Below, piece by piece: positions 1 through 8,900 of a stretch of DNA of 45,532 nucleotides. The notes under the pieces are model-generated. The model saw only the letters and a list, made by a program, of their open reading frames with translations, made no database searches and was not told where the DNA came from. Every line of letters starts with the position of its first letter. Within the stretch, counting starts at the first letter, position 1. Made by a program: the position numbers and the translations under genes. Origin of the DNA: an uncultured Clostridia bacterium (GTDB lineage: Bacteria > Bacillota > Clostridia > TANB77 > CAG-508); the NCBI GenBank assembly GCA_944391975.1, contig CALXVK010000004.1, positions 1-45,532 of the forward strand, in the 5' to 3' direction.

Positions 1-63
1 TAATGGCTCTCTAAAACTGGTGGTACCACGGGAACTTGTTCCTGTGGCTACTGCCATTTTTTT
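1..63 (+). promoter_or_regulatory. 3' end of a T-box leader with its terminator hairpin
   Basis: The segment carries the T-box-like motif GGTGGTACCACGG (about 19-31). A long stem pairs 18-32 with 41-56 around the loop AACTTGTT and is followed by seven T residues, so the motif lies in the 5' arm of an intrinsic terminator, as in T-box riboswitches that sense uncharged tRNA. The specifier loop is outside the window, so the amino acid cannot be read. The next gene is clpB, which is not a usual T-box target and has its own promoter downstream. A plain terminator of the preceding gene is the alternative. Confidence 0.65.
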
Positions 64-82
64 GTATAAATTTTTGTAAAAA

Positions 83-125
83 TTAGCACTCTTATATTGA
101 CTTTGCTAAGATATGATGCTATAAT
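83..125 (+). promoter_or_regulatory. clpB promoter overlapping a CIRCE-like HrcA operator
   Basis: A vegetative promoter TTGACT (97-102), 17-bp spacer, TATAAT (120-125) is clear. It overlaps TTAGCACTC (83-91), nine bases, then CTTTGCTAA (101-109). The left arm is the exact CIRCE half-site and the right arm matches GAGTGCTAA at six of nine bases. CIRCE is bound by the heat-shock repressor HrcA. Placing it over the -35 of clpB suggests heat-shock control (inference). Confidence 0.7.
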
Positions 126-154
126 ATTATTCGTGAAAAGAAATAGCAATTTAT

Positions 155-209
155 AAAATAAGCATAATACAGTTTAGCGTTTAGTTTGAGTTTTCTAAAT
201 GCTTATTTT
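155..209 (+). other. Hairpin in the clpB 5' leader
   Basis: AAAATAAGCAT (155-165) is perfectly complementary to ATGCTTATTTT (199-209), an 11-bp stem closing a 33-base loop. It lies between the promoter and the ribosome site and is followed by T residues. It could be an RNA stabiliser, a thermosensor-like structure or a weak attenuator; the sequence does not decide. Confidence 0.4.
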
Positions 210-259
210 TATATAGAATTTTAACTATTTTATAAAAAGTAACGAAAGGAGTGATTTTT

Positions 260-2854
260 ATGAATTTACAAAAATTTACTCAGAAATCAATAGAAGCTAT
301 TCAAAATGCTCAGAGCTTAGCTCAAGAAAATCATAATTCTCAAGTTGATCAAGAGCATATTTTGATGGCATTATTAGAACAAAGTGATAGCCTAATAAAT
401 GAACTATTTAAAAAAATGGGAGTGCCAGATTCTTTTAAAGAAGAACTGAATAAAAATATTTCTAATAAACCAAAAATGATGGGTGCTGGATTAAATCAAG
501 CCGGAAATATTTATGTTGCAAGTGATGTAAATACAATGTTAGAAAGTGCTGAAGAAATTGCTAAAAATATGAAAGATGAATATGTTTCTGTTGAACATAT
601 CATGATTTCAATGATTAATAATGCAAATAGTGATTTAAAAGCTTTATTCAAAAAATATAATATAACTAAAAATGCATTCTTAAAAGTATTAACAAGTGTT
701 AGAGGAAATACAAGAGTAACAACAGATAATCCAGAATCAACATATGGAGCATTAGAAAAATATGGTCAAGATTTAACTAAAATGGCAAGAGAGCAAAAAT
801 TAGATCCAGTAATAGGTAGAGATACAGAGATCAGAAATGTTATTAGAATTTTGTCTAGAAAAGCTAAAAATAATCCTTGCTTAATTGGTGAACCAGGTGT
901 TGGTAAAACTGCTATTGCAGAAGGCTTAGCATTAAGAATAGTAAGAGGAGATGTTCCAGAAGACTTAAAAAATAAAACTATTTTCTCTCTTGATATGGGT
1001 TCTTTAGTTGCAGGTGCTAAATATAGAGGTGAGTTTGAAGAAAGATTAAAAGCAGTTTTACAAGAAATTAAAAAGAGTAATGGAGAAATAATTTTATTTA
1101 TAGATGAAATTCATACAATTGTTGGAGCTGGTAAAACAGATGGTGCAATGGATGCAGGTAACTTACTAAAACCAATGTTGGCTCGTGGTGAATTACATTG
1201 TATAGGTGCTACTACATTAAATGAATATAGACAATATATTGAAAAAGATAAAGCTTTGGAAAGACGTTTTCAAACTGTAATGGTTGATGAGCCAACAGTT
1301 GAAGATACAATTGCAATTTTAAGGGGACTAAAAGAAAGATATGAAGTTTATCATGGAGTTAAAATCTCCGATAATGCTTTAATTACTGCTGCTACATTAT
1401 CTAATAGATATATTACAGATAGATTTTTACCAGATAAAGCAATAGATTTAGTTGATGAAGCATGTGCAATGATAAAAACAGAAATGCAATCAATGCCAAC
1501 AGAGCTTGATGAAGTTTCAAGAAAAATCATGCAATTAGAGATTGAAGAAACAGCTCTATCAAAAGAAACAGACGAAATATCAAAACAACGTTTAGCAGAC
1601 ATACAAAAAGAAAAATCTGAGCTTAAAGAAAAATTTGGAAGTATGAAAGCTAAATGGGAAAATGAAAAACAAGCTATTGGAAAAGTTCAAAAATTACGTG
1701 AAGAGATAGAAAATGTAAATGGAGAAATTGAAAAAGCAGAAAGAAATTATGAATTAAATAAGGCAGCAGAACTTAAATACGGAAAACTTCCAGAACTTCA
1801 AAAACAATTAGAAAAAGAAGAAGAGTTATATGAACAAAGAAAAGAAGATGGACTTTTAAGAAATAAAGTAACAGATGATGAAATAACAAAGATTATCTCA
1901 AGATGGACAGGAATTCCAGTTTCAAAACTTATGGAAGGTGAAAGAGAAAAAATATTAAATCTAGATAAAATATTACATAAAAGAGTTATTGGTCAAGATG
2001 AAGCAGTAGAAAAAGTTACAGAAGCAATAATGCGTTCAAGAGCGGGAATATCAGATCCAACAAGACCAATAGGTTCATTTATGTTTTTAGGTCCAACAGG
2101 TGTTGGTAAAACTGAACTTGCTAAAAGTTTAGCTGAAAGTTTATTTGATGATGAAAAAAATATTATAAGAATTGATATGAGTGAATATATGGAAAAATTT
2201 TCTGTTTCTAGATTAATAGGTGCGCCTCCAGGATATGTTGGATATGAAGAAGGTGGACAATTAACAGAAGCAGTAAGAAGAAAACCATATTCAGTTGTAT
2301 TATTTGATGAAATTGAAAAAGCACATCCAGATGTATTTAATATTTTACTTCAAGTATTGGATGATGGACGTGTTACAGATTCTCAAGGTAGAACAGTTGA
2401 TTTTAAAAATACTATTATTATATTAACATCAAATTTAGGTTCTGAATATATTTTAGAGGGAATTGAAGAAAATGGTGAAATTTCTGATGAAGCAAGAGAG
2501 AAGGTAGAAAATTTACTTAAAAAGAGTTTTAGACCAGAATTTTTAAACCGTTTGGATGAAATAGTATTTTATAAACCATTACAAAAATCTGAAATTTCTA
2601 AGATATTAGATTTGCTAATAGTTGACTTAGAAAGAAGACTAGAAGATAAACATTTAAAATTAGAGTTAACTGAAAATGCTAAAAATTATCTAATAGATAA
2701 TGGATATGATTCTGTATATGGCGCAAGACCTTTAAAAAGATTTGTTCAGAAAAAATTAGAGACATTAATTGCAAGAAAAATTCTACAAAGAGAGATTATG
2801 CCAAATACAACAATTAAAGTTGATTGTGTAAATAATGAACTAATTGTGAAATAA
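260..2854 (+). CDS. clpB: ATP-dependent chaperone ClpB
   Basis: Hexameric cytosolic disaggregase that threads aggregated proteins through its pore using ATP. The 864-residue protein has the family's usual length. It has an N-terminal Clp repeat domain, a first AAA+ module with Walker A GEPGVGKT (about 210-217) and Walker B LFIDEIH, a coiled-coil middle domain (about 400-525), and a second AAA+ module with GPTGVGKT (about 611-618) and [12 protein letters not shown]. The middle domain separates it from ClpA and ClpC. The ATG at 260 is chosen because AAAGGAG (245-251) lies eight bases upstream; a GTG at 251 overlaps that site. It is transcribed alone, and the CIRCE-like operator upstream suggests HrcA control. 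Confidence 0.96.
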   Translation: MNLQKFTQKSIEAIQNAQSLAQENHNSQVDQEHILMALLEQSDSLINELFKKMGVPDSFKEELNKNISNKPKMMGAGLNQAGNIYVASDVNTMLESAEEIAKNMKDEYVSVEHIMISMINNANSDLKALFKKYNITKNAFLKVLTSVRGNTRVTTDNPESTYGALEKYGQDLTKMAREQKLDPVIGRDTEIRNVIRILSRKAKNNPCLIGEPGVGKTAIAEGLALRIVRGDVPEDLKNKTIFSLDMGSLVAGAKYRGEFEERLKAVLQEIKKSNGEIILFIDEIHTIVGAGKTDGAMDAGNLLKPMLARGELHCIGATTLNEYRQYIEKDKALERRFQTVMVDEPTVEDTIAILRGLKERYEVYHGVKISDNALITAATLSNRYITDRFLPDKAIDLVDEACAMIKTEMQSMPTELDEVSRKIMQLEIEETALSKETDEISKQRLADIQKEKSELKEKFGSMKAKWENEKQAIGKVQKLREEIENVNGEIEKAERNYELNKAAELKYGKLPELQKQLEKEEELYEQRKEDGLLRNKVTDDEITKIISRWTGIPVSKLMEGEREKILNLDKILHKRVIGQDEAVEKVTEAIMRSRAGISDPTRPIGSFMFLGPTGVGKTELAKSLAESLFDDEKNIIRIDMSEYMEKFSVSRLIGAPPGYVGYEEGGQLTEAVRRKPYSVVLFDEIEKAHPDVFNILLQVLDDGRVTDSQGRTVDFKNTIIILTSNLGSEYILEGIEENGEISDEAREKVENLLKKSFRPEFLNRLDEIVFYKPLQKSEISKILDLLIVDLERRLEDKHLKLELTENAKNYLIDNGYDSVYGARPLKRFVQKKLETLIARKILQREIMPNTTIKVDCVNNELIVK

Positions 2855-2888
2855 TGGTGAAAGTATTGTAAAAAGATTGTGAAAACCA

Positions 2889-2917
2889 TTGACTTTGCTT
2901 ATAAAAACCAATATAAA
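2889..2917 (+). promoter_or_regulatory. Vegetative promoter for fbp
   Basis: TTGACT (2889-2894), a 17-base spacer and TATAAA (2912-2917) form a good sigma-A-type promoter just after clpB. The predicted transcript start, near 2924, lies immediately before the hairpin at 2931-2959. Confidence 0.6.
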
Positions 2918-2930
2918 TAAAGTAGATAAA

Positions 2931-2964
2931 AAATTCTCCTATGAAAAATAGGGGAATTTTAATT
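2931..2964 (+). terminator. Hairpin with T-run between clpB and fbp
   Basis: AAATTCTCCT (2931-2940) pairs with AGGGGAATTT (2950-2959), followed by TTAATTTT. It would terminate clpB, but it lies downstream of the fbp promoter, so the fbp transcript must also pass through it. Confidence 0.65.
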
Positions 2965-2988
2965 TTATAGAATGGAGCTAAATAGTCG

Positions 2989-4932
2989 ATGAATTATAGT
3001 AAAGAAAAATATTTAAAACTTTTAAGTAAAGAATATAAAGATATAAGTGAAGTTACGGAGGAAATTATTAATTTAAAAGCTATTATAAATTTGCCTAAAG
3101 GAACAGAAATATTTTTAAGTGATATTCATGGAGAATATGAACCATTTGTACATATTTTAAATAATGGTGCTGGAATTATTAGAAGCAAAATTGAAGATGT
3201 ATTTGAAAATACAATTACAGAAAAAGAAAGAAGCTTGTTAGCTACTTTAATTTATTATCCAGAAGAAAAATTAAAGTTAATTAAAAATGAAATTAAAAAT
3301 TTAGATGAATGGTATAGTATAACTTTATATAGATTAATACAAGTCGCAAGAAAAGTAAGTTCAAAATATACAAGATCAAAAGTTAGAAAAGCTATGAATA
3401 AAGGATTTGATTATATAATTGATGAATTATTGCATTCTCAAGGTGATGAACAAGATAAAGATAGATATTATAAAGAAATTATAAAAACAATTATTGATTT
3501 AAATAGAGCTGATGAATTTATAGTTGCAATTTCTGACTTGATAAAAAGAATGGCAATTGATCATTTGCATATACTTGGAGATATTTTTGATAGAGGACGT
3601 CATCCTGATTTAGTAATGGAAAGTTTAATTAATTTCCATAGTCTTGATATACAATGGGGAAATCATGATGTTTTATGGATGGGAGCTACATGTGGAAATG
3701 AATCATCTATTGCAAATGTTGTTAGAATTTGCGCAAGATATAATAATATAGGGCTTTTAGAAGATAGTTATGGAATAAATACAAGACCACTTTCAACTTT
3801 TGCATTAGAAACTTATAAAAATGATAAATGCGAAAAATTTATGCCAAAAGTTTTTGAATATAATGAATATGATCACAGTGATAGAAATACTGTTGCAAAA
3901 ATTCATAAAGCAATAACTATTATTCAATTTAAGCTTGAAGGAAATTTGATAAAAAAACATCCAGAATATAAGATGGAAGATAGATTATTATTAGATAAAA
4001 TTAATTTTAAAAAAGGTATTATAAAACTTGGTAAACAAGAATATAAGTTAAATGAAAATAGTTTTCCAACAATTGATCCAAATGATGTTTATAAATTAAC
4101 ATCAGAAGAGGAGGAAGTTATTGCAAGATTAAAAGATTCATTTAAAAGTAGCGAGAATTTAAATAAACATATAAAATTTTTATATGAAAAAGGTTCAATG
4201 TATAAAACTTTTAATGATAATTTATTATTTCATGGATGTGTTCCAACTGATGAAAATGGTGAATTTAAAAAAGTTGAATTTTTAGGGGAAAAATTAAGTG
4301 GTAAAAAATATTTTGATAAAATAAATACAGTTGCCAATAGAGCATATTTTGATATAGAAAATAACGAAAATGAAATAGATATAATGTGGTTCTTATGGGC
4401 TTGTAAAGATTCTCCATTATTTGGAAAGGAAAAGATGGCAACTTTTGAAAGTTATTTTATTGATGATAAAGAAACACATAAAGAGCCAAAAAATTCATAT
4501 TATAAATACATTGAACAAGAAAAATATTGCAAAAAGGTTTTAAAAGAATTTGGATTAGAAGGTGAAGATTCACATATAATGAATGGTCATATTCCTGTAA
4601 AAGCTAAAGATGGAGAAAGTCCAATAAGAGCTAATGGAAAGATGTTTGTTATAGATGGAGGATTGGCTAAGAGCTATAGAGAAAAAACTGGAATAGCTGG
4701 ATATATTTTAACATATAATTCTCATGGTTTATTATTAAGCAAAAATAAAGCATTTGAATCGATAGATAAAGCTATAAAAGAAGAAAGTGATATTATTAGT
4801 GAAATTATTGTAAAAGAGAATGTAGAAAGAAAGACAGTTGGAGATACTGATATTGGAAAAAAATTAAAATCTGAAATAGAAGATTTAAAAGAATTATTAA
4901 TTGCATATAGAAATGGTAATTTATTAAAATAG
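2989..4932 (+). CDS. fbp: Class III fructose-1,6-bisphosphatase
   Basis: Gluconeogenic enzyme that hydrolyses fructose-1,6-bisphosphate to fructose-6-phosphate; this large type is found mainly in Firmicutes. The 647 residues are close to the family's roughly 640-670. Metallophosphatase motifs are visible: FLSDIHGEYEPF near the N-terminus, HILGDIFDRGRHPD and WGNHDVLWMG in the middle, then MNGHIPVKAKDGESP and VIDGGLAKSYREKTG in the C-terminal half. The ATG at 2989 has GGAG about eleven bases upstream. It sits alone between clpB and the HNH gene with its own promoter. No CGG codon occurs in it. Confidence 0.95.
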   Translation: MNYSKEKYLKLLSKEYKDISEVTEEIINLKAIINLPKGTEIFLSDIHGEYEPFVHILNNGAGIIRSKIEDVFENTITEKERSLLATLIYYPEEKLKLIKNEIKNLDEWYSITLYRLIQVARKVSSKYTRSKVRKAMNKGFDYIIDELLHSQGDEQDKDRYYKEIIKTIIDLNRADEFIVAISDLIKRMAIDHLHILGDIFDRGRHPDLVMESLINFHSLDIQWGNHDVLWMGATCGNESSIANVVRICARYNNIGLLEDSYGINTRPLSTFALETYKNDKCEKFMPKVFEYNEYDHSDRNTVAKIHKAITIIQFKLEGNLIKKHPEYKMEDRLLLDKINFKKGIIKLGKQEYKLNENSFPTIDPNDVYKLTSEEEEVIARLKDSFKSSENLNKHIKFLYEKGSMYKTFNDNLLFHGCVPTDENGEFKKVEFLGEKLSGKKYFDKINTVANRAYFDIENNENEIDIMWFLWACKDSPLFGKEKMATFESYFIDDKETHKEPKNSYYKYIEQEKYCKKVLKEFGLEGEDSHIMNGHIPVKAKDGESPIRANGKMFVIDGGLAKSYREKTGIAGYILTYNSHGLLLSKNKAFESIDKAIKEESDIISEIIVKENVERKTVGDTDIGKKLKSEIEDLKELLIAYRNGNLLK

Positions 4933-4951
4933 CTTAAATTAAGGTTTTATA

Positions 4952-4980
4952 TTGACATACCTCAAATATTTTTGTATTAT
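4952..4980 (+). promoter_or_regulatory. Promoter of the HNH gene
   Basis: TTGACA (4952-4957), 17 bases, TATTAT (4975-4980): a near-consensus vegetative promoter directly serving the HNH gene, which therefore forms its own transcription unit. Confidence 0.65.
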
Positions 4981-5032
4981 GTATTTATAATGTAGCCAGT
5001 TAGTGATTCTATATGAGGTAGGAGGAAAGTTA

Positions 5033-5686
5033 ATGAATCTTAAACTTCCAAGAAGTTTTACTTACACAGAAAAACCATCTCGGAATTTGGCCTATGTAAA
5101 AAATGGAAAATTATATATTGAGGGAAATATTGATTTTGAAAATCTCATGTATAATTTAACATATGCTTTACATGGACACGAAAGATGCTGTTACTGTGGA
5201 AGTTGGCTGACAGAAAAGAGTAGAACCTTGGACCATATGTTTCCAAGAGCATATGGTGGAATAAGCATTCCAGATAATTTGATTCCAAGTTGTAAAAAAT
5301 GCAATAACAAGAAAAATGATATGACATATCATCAGTATATCAAATACCTGAAATGTCAGTCAGATCAAGAACGGCAGGAACAATATGAAAAGTCTATTTT
5401 TGCAAACAAGAGTCGGATTGAGAAAGGAAAGTATGTTATTCCGAAAAAATGGTTGGTTCAGTATGATATCACGAAATTACTTAAGCAAATTGATATGAAA
5501 TGGTTAGATAGAACGTGTAAGAAGAAAGGTTCTTCTTATGTAAAAAGACACGCCGAATCAAATCCAATAATTGTTTCTTCAAATGGATATATGTTCAAAG
5601 GTGTATACGCTCTATATTATGCCAAGAAGAATGGGCTTAAAGAAGTTCCTGTGGTTATGCTGGATAATGTAATTAAGGTTTGGTAA
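5033..5686 (+). CDS. HNH endonuclease, probably acquired
   Basis: A 217-residue protein with a compact HNH nuclease core: zinc cysteines C52/C53-x-C55, LDHMFPRAYGG (catalytic Asp-His 67-68), an Asn-Leu-Ile-Pro segment and CKKCNNKK (87-94). HNH proteins of this kind cut DNA in restriction, homing or phage packaging; the substrate cannot be told. The ATG at 5033 follows TAGGAGG (5019-5025); an in-frame GTG at 5003 has no such site. It has its own promoter and terminator, and its base and codon use differ from its neighbours. Three in-frame CGG codons must be read as Arg (R17, R114, R128), whereas native genes here shift frame at CGG. A +1 shift at the first would stop after five codons. This suggests recent transfer. 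Confidence 0.85.
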   Translation: MNLKLPRSFTYTEKPSRNLAYVKNGKLYIEGNIDFENLMYNLTYALHGHERCCYCGSWLTEKSRTLDHMFPRAYGGISIPDNLIPSCKKCNNKKNDMTYHQYIKYLKCQSDQERQEQYEKSIFANKSRIEKGKYVIPKKWLVQYDITKLLKQIDMKWLDRTCKKKGSSYVKRHAESNPIIVSSNGYMFKGVYALYYAKKNGLKEVPVVMLDNVIKVW

Positions 5687-5693
5687 GCTTTTT

Positions 5694-5734
5694 GTAAAAG
5701 CAGAGTGAGATTCTTCGCTCTGCTTTTACCTTTA
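5694..5734 (+). terminator. Terminator of the HNH gene
   Basis: GTAAAAGCAGAG (5694-5705) pairs perfectly with CTCTGCTTTTAC (5718-5729), followed by a short T-rich tail. Confidence 0.8.
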
Positions 5735-5831
5735 TATATTATAATTTTTTATAAATCTATTGCTTTTTAAAATACTATAATATAAAATGATATTAACTAT
5801 AATAAAATTTGTAATAAATTTTGAGGTAAAT

Positions 5832-6134
5832 ATGTTAGTCGAAAGAAAAATTCAAGAATTAGCAGATAAGAAAGAATATGTAAAAGTTTTTAATTATTTT
5901 CATGATGAATATACAGAAATGATGAGAGATTTTTTGACAAGGCATGAAGTTAAGTTAAATGAGGATGATTGTCTTATAAATTATATAGTTAAGACAAGAT
6001 GCTTTATGCCTAAATATACTAATTATACATTTCCGATTACAAATGCAATGTATGATGAAAATTTGCCAGAAAACTTAAAATATGATTTACTTATAAATAG
6101 TTATCCTATTGTAAAGGATGTATTTAGTAAGTAA
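5832..6134 (+). CDS. Small hypothetical protein
   Basis: A 100-residue soluble protein of unrecognised family, predicted helical and charged (LVERKIQELADKKEYVKVF), with a central MRDFLTRHEVKLNEDD segment and three scattered cysteines or methionine-rich turns. The ATG at 5832 is preferred: GAGG lies a few bases upstream and the protein looks natural from there, while the 15 codons before it resemble AT-rich leader. A TATAAT-like box lies at 5776-5781. The TSCPD gene follows after 26 bases, so the two may be co-transcribed. Confidence 0.65.
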   Translation: MLVERKIQELADKKEYVKVFNYFHDEYTEMMRDFLTRHEVKLNEDDCLINYIVKTRCFMPKYTNYTFPITNAMYDENLPENLKYDLLINSYPIVKDVFSK

Positions 6135-6160
6135 AATATATCTAAAAGGAGGAAAATTTG

Positions 6161-6424
6161 ATGCAATATACATATACACCACAAGGAGTATGCTCACAAA
6201 AAATGATTATTGAAGTAGAAAATAATATTGTGAAATCAGTAAAAATTATTGGAGGATGTGCTGGAAATACAGTTGGAGTTTCAAGATTAGTTCAAGGAAT
6301 GAATATAGATGAAGCAATAAAAAGATTAAAAGGAATTCCATGTGGATTTAAATCAACATCTTGTCCAGATCAATTATCAAAAGCTTTAGAAGAAATTAAA
6401 GCTATACAAGAAAAAGGAGCATAA
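6161..6424 (+). CDS. TSCPD domain protein
   Basis: An 87-residue protein of the small clostridial TSCPD family, named for the Thr-Ser-Cys-Pro-Asp signature, seen here as FKSTSCPDQL near the C-terminus. Other conserved parts are YTPQGVCSQKM at the start and GGCAGNTVGVSRL. A similar domain occurs at the end of some ribonucleotide reductases, but the free-standing form has no established role. ATG 6161 lies eight bases after AAAGGAGG (6145-6152); the TTG at 6158 is less likely. A bidirectional terminator follows. Confidence 0.85.
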   Translation: MQYTYTPQGVCSQKMIIEVENNIVKSVKIIGGCAGNTVGVSRLVQGMNIDEAIKRLKGIPCGFKSTSCPDQLSKALEEIKAIQEKGA

Positions 6425-6426
6425 AT

Positions 6427-6465
6427 AAAAAGGAGTTTAAATTTTTATTTAAACTCTTTTTATGA
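6427..6465. terminator. Bidirectional terminator between the TSCPD gene and rsmA
   Basis: AAAAAGGAGTTTAAAT and ATTTAAACTCTTTTT are complementary and flank a T-rich loop. The convergent genes end in or beside it, and the rsmA stop codon (6449-6451) lies inside the hairpin. Confidence 0.8.
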
Positions 6466-7309
6466 TTTTGTAAATTTTTTTAAAATCTTCTAATGTAAGT
6501 TTTTCACCTCTTATTTTTTTATCTAAGCCCATTGATATTAAAGCATTTTCTGCATCTTCTTTTGAGGAAAAGAAATTATTATTTACTAATCCATTTACTA
6601 AAGTTTTTCTTTTTTGTGAAAAAGCTGCTTTTATTATATCAAAAAATAATTTTTCGTTTTCTATTTTAATTCTTGGTTCTTTTAAAAAATTTATATTAAT
6701 TACTGCTGAATCTACATCTGGCTCAGGAATAAAGCTGTCTCTATAAACATTTATAGCTAGATTACTATCAGCATGATAATAAATTAGATGTGATATTGCT
6801 CCAGCATTTTTACTGCCTGGAATTGCAGTTAGTCTCTCCGCTACTTCTTTTTGAACCATTACCGTAATTGATTCAACATTTAGATTTTCTTCTAACAATT
6901 TTATGATTATTGGTGTAGTAATATAATAAGGAAGATTTGCAACGATTTTGCATTTTGTAATTTTTTCATTTAAATTTTCTTTTATTAATTTGTTTATGTC
7001 TACTTTTAAAATATCTTCATTTATAAGTTCAAAATTATTATAAAATTTAAATCTATCATTTAATATTTTAAGCATTTTTTCATCAATTTCTATAGAGATT
7101 ACTTTACCAGCTTTTTCTACTAATACTGCAGTTAAACTTCCAATTCCTGGACCAATTTCTATTACTAAGTCTGAAGAAGAAACTTTAGCTGTATCACAAA
7201 TTTCTTCTATTACAAATTCGTCAATTAAAAAATTTTGACCAAGTCTTTTATTAGCAGTAATCCCATATTTTTTCATTATAAACAAAGTCTCACTATATAA
7301 ATTTTCCAT
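6449..7309 (-). CDS. rsmA: 16S rRNA dimethyladenosine transferase RsmA (KsgA)
   Basis: SAM-dependent enzyme that dimethylates two adjacent adenines (1518/1519, E. coli numbering) in helix 45 of 16S rRNA, a late step of small-subunit assembly. The 286-residue length is typical. Landmarks are KRLGQNFLID at the N-terminus, the SAM-binding EIGPGIGSLT, the catalytic NLPYYITTPI, and a C-terminal AAFSQKRKTLVNGL segment. It begins two bases after the HAD gene ends, with AAAGGAAA upstream of the ATG, so the two form an operon. Confidence 0.96.
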   Translation of the reverse strand: MENLYSETLFIMKKYGITANKRLGQNFLIDEFVIEEICDTAKVSSSDLVIEIGPGIGSLTAVLVEKAGKVISIEIDEKMLKILNDRFKFYNNFELINEDILKVDINKLIKENLNEKITKCKIVANLPYYITTPIIIKLLEENLNVESITVMVQKEVAERLTAIPGSKNAGAISHLIYYHADSNLAINVYRDSFIPEPDVDSAVININFLKEPRIKIENEKLFFDIIKAAFSQKRKTLVNGLVNNNFFSSKEDAENALISMGLDKKIRGEKLTLEDFKKIYKIIKRV

Positions 7310-7311
7310 AA

Positions 7312-7869
7312 TTATTTTCCTTTTATTTCATTAATTTTATCATATAAATCTAACCAATTGTTGACTCTTGGAATATTAGTAGATATGGATTCATTAACTT
7401 TTGAAGTAAATACAATTGATTGTCCACCAATATTTTTAAAATTTTCACAATATTTTACTGAATCATCAATTAAGATATCTATATGATTTTCTTTGCAAAT
7501 TTTTGCTTTTTCAAAACTGTCTAAAATTAGTTTAGTGTATTTTATATTATTGTTTTTTAAATATTCTAAAGTAAGTTTTTTTGAACCTTTATATTTTTTC
7601 TCACCTCTTGATGTAATGATATATATTTTATCTCCATCATCTAAAAGTTTATTTATTATATTTTGTACATTTTCTTTAACTTTTACTGTAGAAAAAATTT
7701 TTAAGGTATTTTTATTTAAAAAGTTTTTTGCAATTTCTGGAATTTCACCTCTCATAATTTCAACTAAATATGGAATTATTTCTTTATTTTTGTCATATTC
7801 TAAAATGTATTTATATATTTCGTTAGATGTATCTGTAATTACATCATCAATATCAATTCCTAATTTCAT
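7312..7869 (-). CDS. HAD-superfamily 5'(3')-nucleotidase-like protein
   Basis: A 185-residue phosphatase with the HAD nucleophile motif near the start (KLGIDIDDVITDTS, Asp-x-Asp-Asp), motif II IYIITSRG, a Lys-rich stretch, and the acidic motif IDILIDDS. It resembles the NT5C/YqfW-type deoxyribonucleotidases that dephosphorylate pyrimidine nucleotides; the exact substrate is inferred. The ATG has GGAGGA seven bases upstream. It precedes rsmA with only two bases between them. Confidence 0.82.
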   Translation of the reverse strand: MKLGIDIDDVITDTSNEIYKYILEYDKNKEIIPYLVEIMRGEIPEIAKNFLNKNTLKIFSTVKVKENVQNIINKLLDDGDKIYIITSRGEKKYKGSKKLTLEYLKNNNIKYTKLILDSFEKAKICKENHIDILIDDSVKYCENFKNIGGQSIVFTSKVNESISTNIPRVNNWLDLYDKINEIKGK

Positions 7870-8008
7870 AATAATTCCTCCATTGATATTTAAAGTATAT
7901 AATACTGTATTAAATTAGTCAATTAGTAATTTATTTTATATTTTAGTGGATTTTTTAATATTTATATGTTAAAATACAAACTTGGAAAAAAGAGAGGAGG
8001 AAGTAAAT

Positions 8009-8812
8009 ATGGAAAATATTACTTTAGACCCTGAATATGAGAATTTAATTATTGAAGTAAACAAATTAAAAGAAAAAGTAGCAGAAAAAATTGCAGAGCG
8101 CGATTTACTTGCTTTTCATGTTATTCCAGATATAGAAAGTAAATATATGAATAAAATTGGTATTTTAGAAAATGATGCATTTATTGCAAATTTGAAACTT
8201 CTTAGAGCAAATAGAAAATTAGAATTATACAAAGAAAAGATAAAATTAAAAAGACCTATTGATGAAAAAGAAATAGAAGAACAATTAGATGTTGAATTTG
8301 ATGAGATTGAGGATGAATATAATGAACTTCAAGAAGAAGCTTTTTTAGATTTAGAAGATGAATTTACAGATAAAGTTACAGAAGAACTTTTGAAATTACT
8401 TAATGTAATTTATAAAAATCTTATAAAAAGACTTAGTCCACTTATAAATTTTGATAATACAAGAATAGATAATCAATTATATGAATTATTAGAGAAATCA
8501 TATAGAGAATTAGATTTGTCTATGATGACTAAGCTTCAAACAATATGTGAACATATTAAACCTGATTCATTGGCAATTGGTGATGTTAAAACTTTAGAAA
8601 AGGCTAAAAATAGATATTTAAATTTGATTTCTGAAAATGAAGAAATTATATTACATATAAAATGTTCAGATTCATTTGATAAAAAAAGAATATTAGAAGA
8701 TGAAAATTTAACCAGAAGAACAAAAGAAGAAATTAATAATGAGATTAGCAAAATAGAAGAAGAAACAAAAAAAGTTGAAAAAGAAATAAAAAAGTTACAG
8801 AAAAATTTATAA
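8009..8812 (+). CDS. Acidic coiled-coil protein of unknown function
   Basis: A 267-residue soluble protein rich in Glu and Lys. Long heptad-like stretches (about 10-110 and 215-267, ending IEEETKKVEKEIKKLQKNL) predict coiled coils around a helical middle with LLKLLNVIYKNLIKRLSPLI. No signal peptide, membrane segment or catalytic motif is seen and I do not recognise the family. ATG 8009 is chosen because GAGGAGG (7994-8000) ends eight bases before it; the upstream TTG at 7982 lacks a site. The recoded membrane protein follows after 88 bases. Confidence 0.75.
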   Translation: MENITLDPEYENLIIEVNKLKEKVAEKIAERDLLAFHVIPDIESKYMNKIGILENDAFIANLKLLRANRKLELYKEKIKLKRPIDEKEIEEQLDVEFDEIEDEYNELQEEAFLDLEDEFTDKVTEELLKLLNVIYKNLIKRLSPLINFDNTRIDNQLYELLEKSYRELDLSMMTKLQTICEHIKPDSLAIGDVKTLEKAKNRYLNLISENEEIILHIKCSDSFDKKRILEDENLTRRTKEEINNEISKIEEETKKVEKEIKKLQKNL

Positions 8813-8900
8813 ATTCACCAATAATAAAAATTTACATATTATATAATATCGCAGAGATAGAAGATTATAAATAATTTATAATGAAGGGAAGCGGTATTTT

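Noticed and set aside
5033-5686. HNH gene as part of a prophage or restriction system
   Set aside because: No integrase, methyltransferase or phage structural gene adjoins it.
7493-7918. Frame opposite the HAD gene
   Set aside because: A shadow of AT-rich minus-strand coding, Phe/Leu/Ser-rich, without a ribosome site.
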